Below, piece by piece: positions 5,545 through 8,909 of a stretch of 8,909 nucleotides of DNA. Location: positions 1-8,909 of the forward strand of contig CAMRBT010000059.1 of the NCBI GenBank assembly GCA_947040475.1. Direction: 5' to 3'. Position 1 is the stretch's first letter, and every line of letters begins with the position of its first letter. The position numbers were made by a program, and so were the translations under genes. This DNA comes from an uncultured Brevinema sp. (GTDB taxonomy: Bacteria; Spirochaetota; Brevinematia; Brevinematales; Brevinemataceae). The notes beneath the pieces were generated by a model that was not told the DNA's origin, did not search any database, and saw nothing but the letters and a program-made list of their open reading frames with translations.

Positions 5545-7563
5545 ATGAGTATAGAAAATATTAAAACATGGGAAACTCTGAATGTTATAGATTGTCTAAA
5601 AGAAGAAAATATAACAGACGACCCCACAGCTCCATTCAAATATATTGTTCTTAATAGACTGTTTTTAGAGGAATCTCTTAATCTAGATGCTATTTATGAA
5701 GAATTAAAGCAATATAGTCGAAATTTACATAAAGAATGGGTTGAAAATTTTTTATATGAATTAGATAAGAGTGATTATATTGTATTTAATACAGAAACTA
5801 AAGAGAGTTATATATATACAAAGGGGAAAACCTATATATCTGATACACAAGCTAAGTATACTGACTCCCAAAACAAGCTAGATGAAGTAATTCATGATAT
5901 TCATATATATATAAAGCAAACCACTAAAGACTTGCCTGAAAATTCTAAACTAGAAAATCAACGTTTGGTAGAATTATTGATTCAATTTATCAAAAAAACT
6001 TCTATTTCTGAGTTACAGGATATTAATAATACAACAAGAAGATTTCATAATAATACAGGAATTATAGCATCTTTTGTTCTATGGGCAATTGATAATACTC
6101 CTAAATCATTCGAAATTATTTGTGAATTGGTAACAGCTAGCACTTTATTTAGCGTTTGGGATGTTCCTCAAGATCCTATAACTTCTTTAACTTCCACAAA
6201 ATTTTATTTAGATACTCCATTTTTATTTATGCTTTCTGGATCGCATGGAAAAGATGCTAAAGAAACTGCTGAACATATATTATCTTTTATTTTAAATAAA
6301 AGAGGTAAATTATATATGTTCGATAGTACTAAAAATGAACTAGAAAAAATTATAGAAGATTCTAAAAATATCTATAATAGTTCTTATTATGATTCTAAAA
6401 AAGCAAATAGACTTACATTGTTTTTTAGAGAGAACAGGCACTCAAAATTTTCGGAAAGAAGAGATGTTGAGGCATGGATTATTAAATTTGAAAAAATTCT
6501 ATACGAAACGTATAGAATTGAAATTGATAGACACGAGTATAGTAGTGATCCGGTTTATAATAGCTACCAAATTGATGAGGAAAAATTAGAGCAAAGAATT
6601 CGCCTACCTAGAGAGAATGAAAGTAATATAGATGCTATAAATACAGATATTAAAAATATTGTTGCTATTTATAAGATTCGTTTAGATGATGGAGAAAAAA
6701 GATATAATTACTGGAAAAACACTCCTGCTGTCTTCTTAACAACCAGTATGAGTTTAGTTTATGCTTGTAATGAAATTAGACAAGGGATTTTCAATCATTA
6801 TATACCTGCTATTTTATTACAAAATAAAATGCTATACATTATGCATAATTCAAGCTATAAAGATTTTAAACAACATATGAAATTAGAATTATTAAGTTTT
6901 GCACATATGTCTTTAGAGACACTATACTCAAAAATATATGCAAAAATGATAGATGAAAATGGTTATGATATGACAAAAGAATATGATAAAGTGCTTATTG
7001 AAATAGCAGTTAATGAATTACGAGATCCTCTACTTATTACGCAAATACTAGAAGATAATCCTAAATTAATAGATTCAAATGATTTTATGAAAAGCTATGA
7101 TATTGTTAAAGCCTCTTTAGATGCTCAACAGCAAAATGAAATTCTACAAAAAGAAAAAGAAACTGCAAACCAAGAGGCAGAAAGCGAACGCCTCGCTAAA
7201 GAAACTGCAAAGAAAGAGGCTAATACAGAACGTTTAGCTAAAGAAACTGCAAAGGGAGAGGCTAATACAGAACGCCTCGCTAAAGAAACTGCAAAGAAAG
7301 AGACTAATACAGAACGCCTCGCTAAAGAAACTGCTGAAAATAAAAATAAGAAAAAAAATGGTCTTATATGTTTTCTTGTTATATCTTTTGTTTGCTATAT
7401 TTTAATTCAAGAGTTTGATAAACATATACAGCTAATAGCACTATTTGGTGTAATATCTTATTTAGGTACATTCCTATTCATCTACAACTGGAGAGCTACA
7501 AAAATAACAGTTAACACTGCATTAATCAAAGTAGAGTTAGAACAAGAAACCCCACCTAAATAG
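5545..7563 (+). CDS. Large membrane-anchored protein with degenerate PIN-like core
   Basis: A 672-residue protein of no family I can name. Residues 1-210 are mostly helical and may include a winged-helix-like start. Residues 218-405 read like a PIN-type fold with a large helical insert: FYLDTPF (D223), STKNELEKI (E265), INTDIKNIVAIY (D368) and VFLTTSMSLV (398-404). In active PIN proteins the last motif usually carries an Asp, here replaced by Ser/Met, so activity may be weak or lost. Residues 532-600 are a charged, Ala-rich helix built from the 14-residue repeat ERLAKETAKKEANT. Two membrane helices follow (about 606-621 and 629-647), preceded by a Lys/Asn-rich stretch that predicts a cytoplasmic N-terminal part. 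AAGGA lies 6 nt before the ATG. It shares its leader with the PIN gene upstream, which suggests joint function. The PIN call is by eye. Confidence 0.7.
   Translation: MSIENIKTWETLNVIDCLKEENITDDPTAPFKYIVLNRLFLEESLNLDAIYEELKQYSRNLHKEWVENFLYELDKSDYIVFNTETKESYIYTKGKTYISDTQAKYTDSQNKLDEVIHDIHIYIKQTTKDLPENSKLENQRLVELLIQFIKKTSISELQDINNTTRRFHNNTGIIASFVLWAIDNTPKSFEIICELVTASTLFSVWDVPQDPITSLTSTKFYLDTPFLFMLSGSHGKDAKETAEHILSFILNKRGKLYMFDSTKNELEKIIEDSKNIYNSSYYDSKKANRLTLFFRENRHSKFSERRDVEAWIIKFEKILYETYRIEIDRHEYSSDPVYNSYQIDEEKLEQRIRLPRENESNIDAINTDIKNIVAIYKIRLDDGEKRYNYWKNTPAVFLTTSMSLVYACNEIRQGIFNHYIPAILLQNKMLYIMHNSSYKDFKQHMKLELLSFAHMSLETLYSKIYAKMIDENGYDMTKEYDKVLIEIAVNELRDPLLITQILEDNPKLIDSNDFMKSYDIVKASLDAQQQNEILQKEKETANQEAESERLAKETAKKEANTERLAKETAKGEANTERLAKETAKKETNTERLAKETAENKNKKKNGLICFLVISFVCYILIQEFDKHIQLIALFGVISYLGTFLFIYNWRATKITVNTALIKVELEQETPPK
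7159..7335 (+). repeat. 42-bp in-frame tandem repeats in the membrane PIN-like gene
   Basis: Units beginning GAACGCCTCGCTAAAGAAAC start at 7186, 7228 (with TTTA in place of CCTC), 7270 and 7312, a strict 42-bp period. A diverged partial unit precedes them from 7159. Each unit encodes 14 residues, so gain or loss of units keeps the frame and would only change the length of the helical stalk between nuclease-like core and membrane. The near-identity of the units at DNA level points to recent expansion. Confidence 0.85.
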
Positions 7564-7594
7564 ATAAGGGTTTCTCTTAATCTAAAATCAAATA

Positions 7595-7625
7595 AAACAG
7601 CCATAAATACATGGCTGTTTTTCTT
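7595..7625. terminator. Strong bidirectional intrinsic terminator
   Basis: AAACAGCCAT (7595-7604) and ATGGCTGTTT (7611-7620) form a perfect 10-bp stem with a 6-nt loop. T runs flank it on the plus strand (TTTTTC) and A runs on the left give U runs for the minus strand. It sits between two convergent genes, ending the membrane PIN-like gene 32 nt after its stop and the integrase about 50 nt after its stop. Confidence 0.85.
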
Positions 7626-7670
7626 TATATAACAATCTATGCTAGTTTTAATAAATGTCTATTAGTTTTA

Positions 7671-8717
7671 TTAACTCTCATCCCATAATACAGAAACTCT
7701 ATCTTGTATGTCTTTATTAGATCTATTAGCGTAATGCTTACTTGTTATCATTATATTAGAGTGTCCTAGAGCCTTACTAACTAGATGTATATCACTAGTC
7801 TTATTCAATAGGTTCGTAGCAAAGGTATGTCTAAAGGTATAGAGTGTATATTCTGTACTTAATCCCATAGCTATCTTAATCCTTCTAAACTTCTTACTGT
7901 AAAATTCTATATGCTTGCCGAATCCATCAAATATCTTATCTTGGAATGTTAAAAGCTCATCTAATATTATAGGTGGAACACTCACATATTTATATTTTTT
8001 GACCTTACTTTGATATATTTTTATAGTACCGTTGTCATCTATATCTTGTTTTCTTAGATTGACTATTTCATTAGGTCTACAACCTGTATAATATAATACT
8101 TTCAAATATAGGTACAAATCACTATCTTTCTCAGCTCTATCTTGTATATCTTGCCATTGCTTAGGTGTATAGGTTTTATCTCTTATCTTGGTGGTTAAAC
8201 TAGGAAAATTCAGTCTATTAAGCTCATCACTAGAATAGAAACCTTGTTTAATACAAAAATTCAAAAACGCTTTCATATTTGAAACTACTTTTAGAATGCT
8301 ATCATCTTTATACCTGTCTTTTAACGCCTCCCATAACTTGTCAATTTTATTTGTTGAAAAGTCTTCAAAACTCACTAGTTTATATTCTTTGAATAGCTTA
8401 AAAGTTCTTTTCTTGTCTTCTATTGCTCTATGTCCTAACTCTCTTGACTCACAATTCTTCATATATTTATCAATCGCGTTATTAATAGATCTAGTTTTAC
8501 GTTTATCTTGCTTGATTTCAATAGGTGGAGCAGTAGGAAGAGGAGGATTGTTTGATGAATTTGGAAAGAAAGATCTTAGAATTTGTTCTCTCAAAAGAAC
8601 ATGATAAAGATCTTGAGCAAAAACTTTGCTTTTAGTACGAAGTGATTTTTGAACTCGTTTTTTATTGATTGTCAATTCAACATAATAATATCCATTTGAA
8701 TTTAAAAAAATACCCAT
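7671..8717 (-). CDS. Tyrosine recombinase / site-specific integrase
   Basis: Integrase of 348 residues expected to insert and excise the island at the adjacent tRNA-Ser. Numbered from the start chosen here: an N-terminal arm-binding domain (about 1-50, MGIFLNSNGYYYVELTI), a proline-rich linker (about 55-68), a SAM-like core-binding domain (about 75-165), and a catalytic domain with R214 (GCRPNEI), a beta-hairpin Lys near 238, R296 (YTFRHTF), H319 (LGHS) and nucleophile Y329 (KHYAN). The usual first His of HxxR is Tyr here, which many island integrases tolerate. I place the start at the ATG at 8717, with GGAG 9 nt upstream. The frame also stays open to a TTG at 8810, but that would run through the upstream 11-bp repeats and lacks a clear ribosome binding site. 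No truncation is seen. Confidence 0.9.
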   Translation of the reverse strand: MGIFLNSNGYYYVELTINKKRVQKSLRTKSKVFAQDLYHVLLREQILRSFFPNSSNNPPLPTAPPIEIKQDKRKTRSINNAIDKYMKNCESRELGHRAIEDKKRTFKLFKEYKLVSFEDFSTNKIDKLWEALKDRYKDDSILKVVSNMKAFLNFCIKQGFYSSDELNRLNFPSLTTKIRDKTYTPKQWQDIQDRAEKDSDLYLYLKVLYYTGCRPNEIVNLRKQDIDDNGTIKIYQSKVKKYKYVSVPPIILDELLTFQDKIFDGFGKHIEFYSKKFRRIKIAMGLSTEYTLYTFRHTFATNLLNKTSDIHLVSKALGHSNIMITSKHYANRSNKDIQDRVSVLWDES

Positions 8718-8756
8718 TACGAATAACTCCAAAAAAGTTTTCTTAATAGGTATTTT

Positions 8757-8764
8757 TTTATATA
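8757..8764 (-). promoter_or_regulatory. Possible -10 region of the integrase gene
   Basis: The minus strand reads TATATAAA just downstream of the three 11-bp repeats and about 40 nt before the chosen integrase start. No clear -35 is seen; the third repeat occupies that place, so a protein bound there could control transcription. Confidence 0.3.
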
Positions 8765-8769
8765 CTTCT

Positions 8770-8802
8770 ACTTGGAATCGACTGGGAATATACTGGGAAT
8801 TC
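8770..8802 (-). repeat. Three tandem 11-bp repeats beside the integrase
   Basis: ACTTGGAATCG (8770-8780), ACTGGGAATAT (8781-8791) and ACTGGGAATTC (8792-8802) are contiguous 11-bp units, about one helical turn each, with core ACTGGGAAT. They lie between the tRNA-Ser end and the integrase start. This is where arm-type integrase sites, excisionase sites or an autoregulatory operator are found in integrating elements. Confidence 0.65.
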
Positions 8803-8855
8803 GTAATCAACTTGCAAGCACATAGGTATATCCAAGATTCTCAAATAGAATTACT

Positions 8856-8880
8856 CGAAGAGAATGGGATTCGAACCCAT
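8856..8880. other. Probable attachment site (tRNA-Ser 3' end)
   Basis: Tyrosine integrases of islands usually recombine in the T arm to acceptor end of the tRNA and rebuild it. The integrase start lies 139 bp from this end. The partner copy that would mark the far end of the island is not found in this window, so the exact core limits cannot be set. Confidence 0.4.
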
Positions 8881-8909
8881 GGTCCCGTAATATCCAGGAC
8901 AACTTCTTA
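8856..8909 (-). tRNA. tRNA-Ser, 3' half (cut by window edge)
   Basis: Read on the minus strand: part of the anticodon arm, a long variable arm (GTCCT pairing with GGGAC), then the T arm ATGGG, loop TTCGAAT and CCCAT, then acceptor strand TCTCTTC and discriminator G at 8856. The long variable arm makes it class II, and the G discriminator favours Ser over Leu, which has A. CCA is not encoded; the next bases are AGT. The anticodon and 5' half lie beyond position 8909, so the isoacceptor cannot be read. The integrase follows in the same direction, which marks this gene as the probable integration target. Confidence 0.8.

Noticed and set aside
6389..6589. 66-codon plus-strand frame
   Set aside because: Offset frame inside the large membrane PIN-like gene with no own start signals.
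8296..8604. 102-codon plus-strand frame, Ser/Leu-rich
   Set aside because: Antisense shadow of the integrase, with low-complexity composition.
8718..8810. Longer integrase start at the TTG at 8810 (adds 31 residues)
   Set aside because: Added residues do not resemble an integrase N-terminus, they are encoded by the 11-bp repeats and promoter-like DNA, and the ATG at 8717 has a clear GGAG 9 nt upstream.

Overview
AT-rich window (roughly 30% GC by eye) with AAGGA/AGGAG ribosome binding sites, good -10 boxes with variable -35 boxes, and a tRNA-Ser that lacks an encoded CCA. This fits an AT-rich Gram-negative bacterium. Campylobacterota is my best guess from gene style and the type ISP-like restriction enzyme, but it is not proven by anything in the window.

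Layout. Positions 1-952 hold no convincing gene. They contain direct and inverted repeats and several leftward intrinsic terminators, one of which pairs with a near-perfect leftward sigma-70 promoter to define a candidate small RNA of about 95 nt. Positions 953-4039 encode a single-chain type IIG (type ISP-like) restriction-modification enzyme. Positions 4145-5074 encode a PIN-domain nuclease with a Gly/Ala-rich hydrophobic tail. Positions 5075-5544 are a structured spacer. Positions 5545-7563 encode a large protein with a degenerate PIN-like core, a 14-residue repeat helix and two C-terminal membrane helices, closed by a strong bidirectional terminator. Positions 7671-8717 (minus strand) encode a tyrosine integrase. 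It lies just downstream of the 3' half of a tRNA-Ser gene (8856-8909, minus strand), with three 11-bp tandem repeats between them. The layout is that of a tRNA-Ser genomic island with defence-like cargo; the other island end is not in the window.

How the genes may work together. The restriction-modification enzyme is a recognisable anti-phage module. The two following genes look like a linked pair. Both encode PIN-like, apparently membrane-tethered proteins, and both are preceded by the same promoter-leader cassette: a -10 box, then a GGGG-loop hairpin that ends 5 nt before the Shine-Dalgarno. Between the two copies the stem changes so that RNA pairing is kept. This pair with its shared leader is the best candidate here for an undescribed system, plausibly a membrane-associated RNase effector and partner carried beside the restriction enzyme. 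That functional reading is inference.
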